From Zancudomyces culisetae (lineage: Eukaryota; Kickxellomycota; Harpellomycetes; Harpellales; Legeriomycetaceae), in the NCBI GenBank assembly GCA_001969505.1, contig LSSK01001415.1:1-20365 (forward strand): a stretch of DNA of 20,365 nt, given 5' to 3'. Below, piece by piece: positions 9,860 to 19,027 of the stretch. Numbering within the stretch: position 1 is the stretch's first letter; each line of letters begins with the position of its first letter. The notes beneath the pieces are model-generated. The model did not search any database. It saw only the letters and a list, made by a program, of their open reading frames with translations, and had not been told where the DNA came from. The translations under genes were made by a program, and so were the position numbers.

Positions 9860-10536
9860 CTCACTCATATAAGGTTTTTGGATGGCCTACTCACTTCAAA
9901 AAGATAATATACACACCCAGTTCAACTTTTAATACCAATGCTTAGATATAGGGGTGTATGAGCGTGTATTTGTATGCGCTGCAAACCCGAAGCCACGCCT
10001 AAAGGTCAACTAAAAATTTCAAAAGCACGTGTATATTTACACACATTTTCTATAGCATCTGCAAACAGTTAAAAGCAAGATAGATAGTGCTGGCTCGATA
10101 GATACGATGATATCTTGTTTATAATGTAGTTCCATTTAAAAGAATATAACAGGTTTGTAGTTAAGGTGTTAAACTCCTGACTTTATAAAAATATATCCTC
10201 ACCTAAACTAAAAATAAACAAATAAGGCCAAATTAAAAGAGAAAAAGTAAACTTGCCGGAATCCCAACAAAGTGAATAGAAAAGCTCGCCAGTCCCCAGA
10301 AGGTTCTTGGGAGTTACTAGCTAATCTCAGCAATAGATAGAAAAATATGAAGTGTTAAGTTAAAATCAACCAACAGACAAATCCATAGTTGTCAAAGTGA
10401 GTGCACCTTTCTTGTACTCCAATACCCCTACACTCGTACTAATGCGATAAAAATATTCCAATATTACACGCGGTTGTAAAAGAGAGAGAGGGGGTATAGG
10501 TAGAGCAAAGAAAAATAAAATTTTGATGCAAGATTC

Positions 10537-10625
10537 CAATTACATTTACGTCGCCAGAATGCCCAAAGTGTTTGCGAGAGGAGGGCATGTTGCGGAGACA
10601 TAGGATGTCTGCATAAATGTAATTG
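10537..10625. other. 89-bp inverted-repeat element able to form a three-stem fold
   Basis: The ends are a perfect 12-bp inverted repeat: CAATTACATTTA at 10537-10548 and TAAATGTAATTG at 10614-10625. Inside lie two further perfect stems. One is ATGCCC (10559-10564) with GGGCAT (10583-10588), extendable by CGC (10552-10554) with GCG (10592-10594). The other is AGACAT (10596-10601) with ATGTCT (10605-10610), closing a 3-base loop. Together they give a three-way junction with a GC-richer interior than the surrounding DNA. Candidates are a structured non-coding RNA, a palindromic mobile-element remnant, or a structured UTR. The transcribed strand cannot be told and I recognise no known RNA family. 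Confidence 0.5.
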
Positions 10626-10958
10626 AAAACACACCTTTCATATTAGTAGGGTTGTTAATACGTCCACTACAAACTATAAGTGTAGACAATAGTTTATGGT
10701 TGTATTATATACCACAATATTTGTGTTGGTTTGATCGCTTCCCTTTTTTAAAAAGAGAAAACCCGTCCTCTTTACTATGCTTTCATCCCCCACCATGTAG
10801 CTTTCACACATCACCATCTTCGACTTTACCCTTGGCTTTTAACTCAACTTTTCTCTGTAAAAGCATTGAGAAACTGAAAAAAAGCGGATAGATAGAGCAA
10901 AAAGGATTTGTGAAAAGCGAAGAAACAAAAGCATTGAAAATAAAGAGGAATCTTAACC
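10626..10958. other. 3' flank of the VIMP-like gene
   Basis: This lies between the folded element and the stop codon of the leftward gene at 10959. It contains a 7-bp inverted repeat near 10673-10697 (AAACTAT/ATAGTTT) and pyrimidine-rich sequence, with no supported gene. In-frame reading on the plus strand gives only low-complexity peptides. Confidence 0.4.
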
Positions 10959-11559
10959 TCATCCCCCTCCGCCAAATAACGGGTCAATCCCACATGATTT
11001 ACCCGACTTGTTCATATCGCCAAATCCTCGTATGTTGTTTATCTTGTATGGGATACGCTGCTTCAGCTTTGACTTCGCTGTTGTATTACCTTCAGGATTA
11101 CCGCTGGTTCCAAGGCTCTTTGTAGATGTTTTGTTAAAATGCTTTTATTAGCTTAAATTGGTTCTTAAATATCCGAATAACAGATAACAGTAATATTAAT
11201 ACAGAAAAGAATTCACACATAGTAATAAAAAAAGATGTTACCTTGGAATCACTTGATCCAGTGCCAGATCTCTGGCCTTTTTCTTGGGAATTGTCACCGC
11301 CATTGCTACCTGTAGAGGCTAGAGCAGGACTTTGATTGGTAGAGTTGAAATTTCGTTTGTTTTGGTAGTACTCACGACGTTGTTTGTCCAGCTTACTTTT
11401 CACCCTTGGATCTTTGTTTATTGCATCAGCGCGTTTATTTTTATATTGTTCGTAGAGAAAGTACAAGACCAAAGCAATTACTAATAAGGGAAAGAGTGTT
11501 TCCCGTGTTAGTAGATCTTTGAATCTAAATTTCTCCACAAAATTTCCGAGCCAAACCAT
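10959..11559 (-). CDS. Small N-anchored membrane protein, VIMP/selenoprotein-S-like
   Basis: Two exons are inferred: 11242-11559 and 10959-11117. The 124-base intron starts GTAACA and ends AAAG. Splicing is phase 0 and gives 158 residues, with compositional continuity across the junction (GTGSSDSK then SLGTSGNPEG). One membrane helix lies at about 22-37 (LFPLLVIALVLYFLYE). A highly charged stretch follows (DPRVKSKLDKQRREYYQNKR), then a Ser/Gly/Asn-rich linker and a basic, Gly-rich end: INNIRGFGDM and DPLFGGGG. This resembles VIMP/SelS (single N-terminal helix, charged helical region, tail with NPL and Gly run), an ER protein linked to ERAD through Derlin and p97. The family call is by architecture and short motifs only. 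Without splicing, the first exon would read on to 141 residues with a second hydrophobic segment; the AAAG acceptor is not ideal. The stop is TGA followed by GGT TAA (see findings). Confidence 0.6.
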
Positions 11560-12009
11560 AGCTGTGTCTATTTAGTGCGGAACGAAAGAACAAACAGACA
11601 AAAGGGCCAAATCGGTATCAAGAGATTTTCGATGGTTCTATTCCTTGGATCTTTGGTGTTTTTTAATACTCGAAAACGCACTTGAAAAATATTCCTTTTT
11701 ACTATTTATGCCACTCCAGCTTTTTATTTATTCATTTTTCTATTACGTAAAAGGGCTTATAAAAGTAGTAATGAGGTGCTATTATTAAAATTCGAGAACA
11801 ACTATTTTGAATGGCTAGCCAATAGATGCTGAAAAAAATTCAAATACAATAAAACCACAAGTCACATGGCTTGAGTATTAAAAATCCTTACAAAGTGATA
11901 ATGAATGCAATACGCTTAAACGTCAGTTTGTAAATGTTACCGCAAACAACCACAGTTTAGTTGGCTGTAGAAATGCAAGGGGAGGAGGTAAGACGTTATA
12001 AAAAGTGAA
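11560..12009. promoter_or_regulatory. Upstream region of the VIMP-like gene
   Basis: This is AT-rich DNA between the leftward VIMP-like gene and the 3' end of the next leftward gene. It must hold the promoter of the former and the transcription end of the latter. I found no distinct motif and no ORF worth listing. Confidence 0.45.
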
Positions 12010-13127
12010 TCACAAAAAGCCATACTTTTTCTTTGCCAAATACTCGACCAGAGATGGACATATTGCGTTTAGATAAATGCTTAGCTGGTATATAAACGGA
12101 AAGTTAACGCATTCGACAGAACGGATGGCTGCATCAAAAACCTTTTCGGCAGCATACTGGGGTGAGAGCACAGATTTCTTGGCTAGTTTTACATGACTGG
12201 CCCCAGGCATTTTGGGTGTGTTTCCAGATGCAGATGATTGTACATCAACGGCAGAGCTTCGTAGGTCAGTGTCTACAGTACCAGGATTTGCTATTGTTAT
12301 CGAAACTCCATCTTTCTCAACTTCCATTCGCAATGAATTAAAAAATCCATTTAGTGCATGCTTTGAGGCAGCATATAGCGAGCGTGTTGGAGCGGCAAGC
12401 ATACCTGCCATCGAAGAAACGACAACTATCGAGCCCTTGCTGGCGAGAAGATGAGGAAGAAACAGGCATCCAAGATGCACAGGCGCGTGAAAGTTAACTG
12501 ACATTGTTCTGTTGAGTGCAGTTTCCAGAGATTCAATGTTATTGAGGGCTTCAACACTGCCAGGCTCTAACTGAGTTGGGTTTTCTAGCAATTCGACAAC
12601 TGGTTTAACAGAAATAATACCAGCGTTCAAAACCAAGAAATCTATGGAGCCAAAGTGTTCAATACAATCCGAAACAATTTGGAGCTGCACCACTCTTTCA
12701 GTAACATCACCAAACACTAGCCTAATTTTGGCATTTAATCGATTGTTTCTTTCGCCGCTAGCAGCCGCATTTTGACACATTAAACGGACATCCTCTAATT
12801 CCTTAACTCGCCTCGCTACTAATAAGAGATTCGCACCCTCTCTTGCAAATCTTAAAGCTAGAAAACAATGAATAGATATACTTTAGTGCCATTTTCTTGG
12901 GATTTTATTCTGTGATTATTTATTTTTACACATATTAAAAGTAAAATAGTTTGCAAAGTACCTATTTCTTTCCCAATACCAGATGAAGCGCCTATAATGA
13001 CGACAGTTTTCCCAAGAACAGGTCGTAACTCTTTGCGTTTATTAGAGTTGATGGAGCCCAGTGATTTCTTTGCCATCAACACAACAGAGGTTAAGAGAAG
13101 GGCGGCAGTTAAAATGTAATTTACCAT
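12010..13127 (-). CDS. Membrane-anchored short-chain dehydrogenase/reductase (DHRS7/11beta-HSD-like)
   Basis: Two exons, 12962-13127 and 12858-1 = 12857 down to 12010, are joined across a 104-base intron (starts GTACTT, ends CTAG, with CACTAAA as possible branch site). This gives 337 residues, and splicing restores the nucleotide-binding helix GKEIALRFAREGANLLLVAR. An N-terminal hydrophobic anchor covers about 3-18. The Rossmann motif GASSGIG is at 46-52, NAG at 133-135, catalytic Ser204 lies in VVSSMAG, and Tyr217 and Lys221 form YAASK. PG at 247-248 precedes TVDTDL. The protein should be an NAD(P)-dependent oxidoreductase on the ER or lipid-droplet membrane. The YAASKHALNGFF segment fits the DHRS7/11beta-hydroxysteroid dehydrogenase branch better than Tsc10 (3-ketosphinganine reductase). 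The substrate is unknown. An extra segment of about 20 residues (about 145-167) lies before the central helix. The gene is divergent from the PEX8-like gene. Confidence 0.88.
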
Positions 13128-13679
13128 GCTTTAAATTCTTTATTACTCGGGCTTTCTTCTATTTTGAATAAATTTAGGTATCAAAGTGTCTGAAATAAAG
13201 TGAAATGAACTCGGCTGGATCTGAAGTACAAATGAAGATATCACCAAGATTTTGTAGCTAAAAGCATTTTTACAATACAATCATACGTTTAATTTATACA
13301 GCTTATCGTATAAGCACTCAAAGCTCTAGATCACTGGCGTTTGCGTGTGTTGGTCAACTAACGAATCAGCAACTTATTAGCAATAACAGCGGGTGAACCT
13401 CTGAAATTAGAGGCGGAAAACGAACGGCTTTTTGGTAAGAATGTCCATCACAAACCTGAAGAAATAAATCACGGAGCAACAACCCTGAAATAAACTGGAA
13501 AAGGGTCAAGTCGCAAGTTTGAAAAATACCTGAAACAAGTCGAAATAAAACATTTATACATAAACAGCTTCTTTAGATAAGACGGCCTTTCAGTTTTTCT
13601 GCCTTCATTTTATGAGATACTAATAGAAAACCACAAAATAAACAAGCAGAGATAGAAAAAAAAAACAGAATTCAGAAAA
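13128..13679. promoter_or_regulatory. Divergent promoter region between the SDR and PEX8-like genes
   Basis: This 552-base region lies between two divergent start codons. A perfect inverted repeat at 13398-13413 (CCTCT, six-base spacer GAAATT, AGAGG) sits mid-region, close to several CGG triplets (about 13390-13427) of the kind bound by zinc-cluster regulators. I looked for a full oleate response element (CGG...CCG spacing) and did not find one. Co-regulation of the two genes is possible but unproven. Confidence 0.4.
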
Positions 13680-16285
13680 ATGGACCCATTGCTGGTAGAG
13701 GCAGCGAAAACAATAACCCAATCCAATTCGCGAGTGGTATATTCTAACGTTTCATACGATCTACTTGTACGCCATACCATTTTGCATTCAGGTGGTGATT
13801 CCAATGCTGCATTTACCAAAGCCGTTAGATTGATGGGTTACTACTACAGCCTGTCAGTGTCAATATCCAATAAATGGAAGCGAATTAAAAATGTTTACAG
13901 CAATGGTGATGCCTTTGCGGATCCTGATGTTCAAAGCTATGTGCACAGAAGCGATGAATTGACAGCCAGCATCCAACAGGAATACGGGAAAGATGCTGTT
14001 GATCCACAAACACAGGGACGAGGACATCATATCATAAGAGAAGGCGGACTGAAGCGGCTTTGGAACAGTACCGTTAGACAAGTGCTTGGAACGCAGGAAA
14101 AGCTAGAGGAGTATGAAGTTGATTTGTTTTTGGGTTTATGTGATTCTGCAAACTTGATTTTTGCATACTGTAAAGGTAACCTATAAACCTAGATGGTATT
14201 TTTGGTTAAGAGTAGAGGGCGGGTCAGCATGTTTAGAGAAGATAAAATTAAAAGTGAATATACCATTTGAATAGAGAGAGGGGAGCTAGTAGAGGGATAC
14301 ATAAAAAAGATGGCAGTATTGGGAGGAATATTGTAAGAGTATATTTATCTTTACGTATTTATATAGCGGCTAGTTCAGATTGTTAGAAAAAACGAGAGGT
14401 AATAACTACGGAAATAGATACGCCAGTAACAAAGAGAAGATATCAGAACGACTCAGCAATATTGTATTAGAATTATATCTGGAAACGGTAAAAAATCTGG
14501 TGGAACAGGATGAATCGTTATTGGGAAGAATAAATGATACAGATCTTGTATTGGTGGGTGGAGAAGAAGGATACTATAATAATAATGAGAAGGTCAAGAA
14601 TTGGAAGCGTCAAGGAGCTGTACTGAGCGAAACTTTGATATATACAATGATGCTAAATGTGCCTTTGTATCAAAACCGTGAGTGGGTATTCAAGGACCTA
14701 ACTGTAAGTATTAGCCTAGAAATACTATGATATGCCCATTTAACAAACTCTAGCTTTAATGAACGATCAATCTATAATAAAAAAATAGAAGGGAGTAATG
14801 GTGATAATTGAGAAATTGCTAGAAAAAGAAGGCCTTCTGTATCCTGAATATTTAAGAAACGATTTGCCACAGGTAAGCTGTATGATTTTATCAAATACAT
14901 GAAATATTGGTGTACTAAATGGCGGCTATGGATATTAGGCGAGCCGGGAAAAAAGCCTGGAATCTAGCAGTAGTAATAATAATCCAATATTCGGTGAACT
15001 TGGACAACTATCCACCACTCTCCAGGTCCTGATAACTAGTTTAAACTACAACAAAAACGAGCTAATAAAGCGAACCAGCCTAGCACAAATATGTCAAGCA
15101 CTGGAGCTATATTCAGCCGATGTATTGTTACTAGTTGAGACTAGTCGGCCATTCAACAATTCTCAAAAAACCATACAAACGGCCATTTCTACACTTTTCA
15201 ACGCATATTATTTCATCATCACCTCAATGGCCAACAAAATATGCCAAATTTATCTTGCAAGCAATGAGCAATACGTTAATTTTTCTTCAAAGTACAAGCT
15301 GTACGGAGTCGCAAAACCAATTCTAGTTTGCTTATCCAACCTACACTTTATTCCCCAGTCCCCTTCCTTGTTTTCTCCGTCTTTTTCACTGTTACAGCCC
15401 ATTCTCGTAAATCTACTCTCCTTCCTGAAATCGCTAGAACCATCCCATCTATCCACATCTTTGTTTTTTTCCAGCTTGCTACAACACGATCTTCCCTATA
15501 TCACCTCCACAAACTATACTTTACTTTCTGAGTATAGGCGTTCCTCCATTCCCTTTTTTTTGGATATCATTGAGCTCTTGATTCCCAATTTCCGTGGCGT
15601 CGATTCAAACGACTCTCATTTCATTTTGGATGTTCTTGTCGATAATATCATTGTTTTTCATAACTTACTTTCCGCTGAATGTTATAACTCGTGGACCACT
15701 GCCTTTGAATCTGCTCATGCAGTCTTTTTAACTATCCTGAACAACATCGGCGACCTCTTCCCCCTCTCAAGCAAAAAAAATATTGCCGACTCAACTCCGA
15801 GCCTCTCAAAAATATCTCTTTTTGCCCCCTCCTATGCCTCCCTAATTTTGGATTTGTTTAAAAACAATAACCTACCTTTGGATCTTGTTAGGATTGCATA
15901 TTCCGCTGCAGTACATGCCTGTACTCTGTCCAATAACCACCAGGTCGCATGGGACCTCTGTTCCAATACCTTGCTCCTGACTTCTTCCAATGCTGACTCT
16001 AAACTCCTGTTGGATTCTTGGCTGTTATTTACTGATCAGCTGCTTACTCTTTCTACACCCAATCTGATTTCTAATTGGCGTCCAGTAGTTGATTCTACTC
16101 TTTTTTCTTTTTCCTCCTCGTGCTCCCTCCAACTACAACGTACTGTGCTATCCAATATTTCCGATTTGGCACTCAACAAGTCCGATATTTCACGGCGTGA
16201 TCTTGCAACCATGTGGGTGCTGACGTGGTCTCGACGTCTCAACTCTAGTATAGCACTCCCACAACCTCCAACATCCAAACTATGA
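13680..16285 (+). CDS. PEX8: Pex8-like peroxisomal matrix-side import factor, four exons
   Basis: The spliced model is 13680-14175, 14387-14703, 14789-14872 and 14939-16285 (introns of 211, 85 and 66 bases; donors GTAACC, GTAAGT, GTAAGC; acceptors TTAG, ATAG, TTAG; a TACTAAAT branch-like site in the third). It gives 747 residues in one frame. The last three residues are SKL, a canonical PTS1 signal. The body is Leu/Ser-rich and helical with no membrane segment. This combination fits Pex8, the fungal intraperoxisomal peripheral protein that links the Pex13/Pex14 docking complex to the RING-finger complex and helps cargo release. It is somewhat longer than other yeast Pex8 proteins. Exon 3 (28 codons, KGVMVIIEKLLEKEGLLYPE) and the start of exon 4 (ASREKSLESSSNNNPIFGEL) are clearly coding. 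The first acceptor is the least certain. Identification rests on SKL, size and helical character; another PTS1 protein is possible. Confidence 0.65.
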
Positions 16286-16473
16286 TGTCTGTTTTTTTTT
16301 CTTTGTAAAATATTTTGCCATCGTTTTTTGAAGGCGATTTTGATCTAATGCTAAATCAAATTTTTTAAAGAAAAAAAAAATTCAATTGAAAAACTAAGAT
16401 ATTCATTTCTGTACAATTGATTTAAAGGCCTGGCAATTTCGGTTTAAAAAGGCTAAAGGCAAAGAGAAAAGAG
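16286..16473. promoter_or_regulatory. Short intergenic region, PEX8-like end to TRM10 start
   Basis: There are 188 bases between the TGA of the peroxin and the ATG of TRM10, both on the plus strand. T-runs and A-runs (for example 16291-16300 and 16370-16380) fit the 3' end of the first gene. The promoter of the second must overlap or lie within the upstream gene. No distinct motif was found. Confidence 0.45.
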
Positions 16474-17799
16474 ATGGATAATTCCAAAACTGATATCGAT
16501 TTGGCTGATAAAAAAGCAGTTGAAAATGAGTCAGAAAACAAACCAACTGTTGAATTTGATGACACGCACAATGAAAGTGAAACAAAGAAGCGAAAGCGGA
16601 ATTTTACTCCTGACAAAATCCAATTCTTTAAGGAAGAGACCCAAAGATATCGCGACATTCTTGAAGCTAAGATTCTGCAACTAAAGGAACAAAAGAATTC
16701 TGGACACGAATGCACACATCAAGAGACCAATCAGGAAACAGACACAACTCAATCTCAACAATTTGAGCAATACGACATTCCCAAAGAGCTTGCCAGTGTT
16801 GAGAGTTTAGATAATTTGTCAAAAAACCAACTAAAAAAGATACTCAAAAATATCAAGTGGGAGGAAAATAAACAACATCGCAGACAAGCAGAAAGATTAA
16901 AGAAAAAACTAAAGAAACAGGCCCAAAGGCAAGACTTGAAAAACCTTCAGAAGGGAACCGAAACCGGATCCGACGTTGGAACTGAGTCTGGGATATATAA
17001 AACACAGCAAAAAACAGAGAAAAAGCAGGAATGGCATGGGTACTCTGTAGTTATTGACTGTAGCTTTGACCAACTTATGAAAGATCATGAAATAACATCC
17101 ATTACAAACCAGCTTGTCCGTGTATACAGCTGTAATAAGTCCGCAAATTATCCAGTTGCTTTGTCTTTTTTTAACTTTTGTGGTCGGACAAGGACACGCT
17201 TTGAGAATAAGCTATCTGACTATCGAAATTGGAATTCGGACTACATTTCGTTTGTTCCTCCACTTTCTACCCATCCTTTGCCTGAATTGGATTACAATCC
17301 GATCACTTTTGTAAACTCTTTAAATAATAATCGGGATACGACCCAATGCGGTGATATAAACATTGAGAATCCCTACACAAAATACCTTTCTGCCACACCA
17401 TCATCATCATCACCATCATCACCAACAACAACAGTTCAGCAAGCTCACAAACAAAAACAATTGGTATACCTGACTGCTGACTCCCCAAATACTTTGGATA
17501 CGCTTTCAACATCTGATATATATATTATTGGAGGATTTGTCGACAAAAACAGGTACAAAAATCTAACCTTGGATATCGCCAACCATTTCAATATCAGAAC
17601 AGCAAAACTACCACTATCAGACCACCTATCAAACCTCAAAACCAGAACCGTAATAACAGTCAACCAGGTTTTTGAAATCTTGCTACACGCCATCGAGTAC
17701 CAGCAACGACCAATAGGTGCCAGTACTAGTGGTTGTGATAACGTGAACCCCTGGAAGCTCGCCCTTGATGAAGTTATTCCGTCCAGAAAACTTGTTTGA
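16474..17799 (+). CDS. TRM10: tRNA (guanine-9-N1)-methyltransferase
   Basis: This is an intronless 441-residue SPOUT-class methyltransferase that makes m1G at position 9 of tRNAs using S-adenosylmethionine. The N-terminal 115 residues are charged and low in complexity; a Lys-rich helix (about 118-160, LKKILKNIKWE then RRQAERLKKKLKKQAQ) is the expected tRNA-binding extension. Domain landmarks: YSVVIDCSFDQLM at 190-202, then FCGRTRTRFEN (235-245), VYLTADSPNTL (331-341) and the cofactor-site IIGGFVDKNRYKN (351-363). The last contains Asp357, matching the conserved Asp of the yeast enzyme. TAKLPLSDH (376-384) and NQVFEILL (397-404) follow, and the end is NPWKLALDEVIPSRKL. It is about 150 residues longer than Saccharomyces Trm10. 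The extra length is the N-terminus plus an Asn/Ser/Thr-rich insertion (about 280-328) encoded partly by an ATC/CAT microsatellite (17399-17424). Confidence 0.95.
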   Translation: MDNSKTDIDLADKKAVENESENKPTVEFDDTHNESETKKRKRNFTPDKIQFFKEETQRYRDILEAKILQLKEQKNSGHECTHQETNQETDTTQSQQFEQYDIPKELASVESLDNLSKNQLKKILKNIKWEENKQHRRQAERLKKKLKKQAQRQDLKNLQKGTETGSDVGTESGIYKTQQKTEKKQEWHGYSVVIDCSFDQLMKDHEITSITNQLVRVYSCNKSANYPVALSFFNFCGRTRTRFENKLSDYRNWNSDYISFVPPLSTHPLPELDYNPITFVNSLNNNRDTTQCGDINIENPYTKYLSATPSSSSPSSPTTTVQQAHKQKQLVYLTADSPNTLDTLSTSDIYIIGGFVDKNRYKNLTLDIANHFNIRTAKLPLSDHLSNLKTRTVITVNQVFEILLHAIEYQQRPIGASTSGCDNVNPWKLALDEVIPSRKLV

Positions 17800-18223
17800 G
17801 CGTCTTGACCTATGTGTTGTACGGCTCAGTTAAACTACTCTAACCTCACCATGAGATGAGAACAGGGGAAATATATTTTTATCAAACATAACATAACACC
17901 ACTTTCTTCAGTTTGCTCCTACCAGTCCTCTTCGTAGGTTTACTTTCAAAACTTATGTATGTTTACACTTTATTATAAGCGAAATATCAGTGTTTCAATG
18001 ATTTTTATAAAACAAATAGCTAGTAAAATTCGCTGTCTTTAGATGGTATAAATAATGTTTGAAGTACATATTCAGAAAACTCTTATTTTGGCGAAAGTAC
18101 TAATAACCTTACACACGCACGTTCCATGACAAAAAAAATTTTACGGCAAACAAAAAATCTAGAATTACTTTATCCAAAGATGTAAGCCGGTGTGTGTGAG
18201 TGTGTGTCGGCAAGGACTTGAGC
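17800..18223. other. Intergenic region between convergent TRM10 and SSS1
   Basis: This is AT-rich DNA between two 3' ends. A GT-rich stretch (18190-18208) lies just past the SSS1 stop codon. No ORF, RNA gene or strong hairpin is supported. Confidence 0.5.
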
Positions 18224-18651
18224 TTATGCTCCTCCTACAATGATGTTGTTGATAGGGATGTGGATAAGCTTGACAAAGTATCCTGTGAAACCCATAATCA
18301 AAAATCCAATTGAGATTGCCCATACCATCTGGTTATATTCTATGTTTATGTTATAGAAATTCTTGTTAATATCTTGCTCAGAAAAAATAACAGTATGTAC
18401 TGTAAAAAAAAATATGCACCATATATTAGCTAGAATAATATAGTACATGTTCACCATTTCAATAGGCAACGGGATGAAAATCAAAAAGCTATGGTCGCGA
18501 GTAAATGGAAAGAACAGTTCTTATTCTTACCTTTTTTTGTTGGCTTTGTGCACCGATTGATCAGCCACACTGCATCCTTAGCAAATGACTTTGGTACGGA
18601 TACATAGATTGGTTCGATTGCTGGACCTGGTGTTGCTGTTTTTTCTGACAT
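18224..18651 (-). CDS. SSS1: Sec61 gamma subunit of the ER protein translocon (Sss1)
   Basis: Two exons, 18531-18651 and 18224-18339, are split by a 191-base intron (donor GTAAGA, acceptor CATAG). The junction falls inside a Glu codon and gives 78 residues. The product is a tail-anchored SecE-family subunit that clamps the Sec61 channel in the ER membrane. Conserved parts: an amphipathic helix around [19 protein letters not shown] (19-37), the linker TKKEYNQ (38-44), then the membrane helix from about 45 with [20 protein letters not shown] (51-70) and the end NNIIVGGA. The C-terminal part is close to the metazoan and filamentous-fungal form. The spliced length matches the family, and neither exon makes sense alone, so the intron is well supported. 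The N-terminal 15 residues are variable. Confidence 0.96.
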
Positions 18652-19027
18652 TTTCTCTTTTAGCTGGTTTGTAAAGCGAAGAATAACCAAAAAGTGTACG
18701 AGATAGAATTTTGTTTATATTTGAAAATATTTTAAGTGAGCTAAATCTTATTTTCTACGATGTTCTTTCTTGAACATTTTAAACGAATTAGCAAGTAGTT
18801 TTAGTTACAAAATTCGAAAATGCAAAATACCACATTTTATGTGCAATTAGTTTATTGGTGCACGATATTCGAGAATTAATTATAGTCCTGGAAATTCTCT
18901 CTTCTTCCCATTCAGCATATTTATTTAAAAATACTCAAGAAAGCATTGGTATGGATTTTTGCAAAAACTCAGAACAGTAAAAGAAATGTAATTCAACAAA
19001 GCAAAAAACGTAAAATTTACCGCGTAG
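18652..19027. promoter_or_regulatory. Upstream region of SSS1
   Basis: This AT-rich 5' flank of the leftward SSS1 gene has no clear TATA element close to its ATG. A plus-strand ATG at 18953 followed by eight codons and GTAAAAG (18977) could be a tiny first exon for the open frame to its right, but this is weak. Confidence 0.35.

Larger units (their letters stand above)
6168..10536. other. Gene-poor AT-rich tract of about 4.4 kb
   Basis: No ORF here shows a domain or balanced composition. The longer frames (near 6717-7056, 8204-8437 and 9387-9629) are driven by T-rich or low-complexity DNA. Promoter-like words occur without a supported gene, for example TATATATAAAA at 8985-8995, followed by a 16-codon ORF starting in CGCCATGG context at 9029. 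Small tandem repeats are listed separately. A CACGTG core lies at 10026-10031. The tract could hold untranslated RNA genes, regulatory DNA, a decayed element or a regional centromere; sequence alone does not decide between them. Confidence 0.4.

Noticed and set aside
12010-13127. Assignment of the SDR as Tsc10 (3-ketosphinganine reductase)
   Set aside because: The catalytic region YAASKHALNGFF fits the DHRS7/11beta-HSD branch better than Tsc10.
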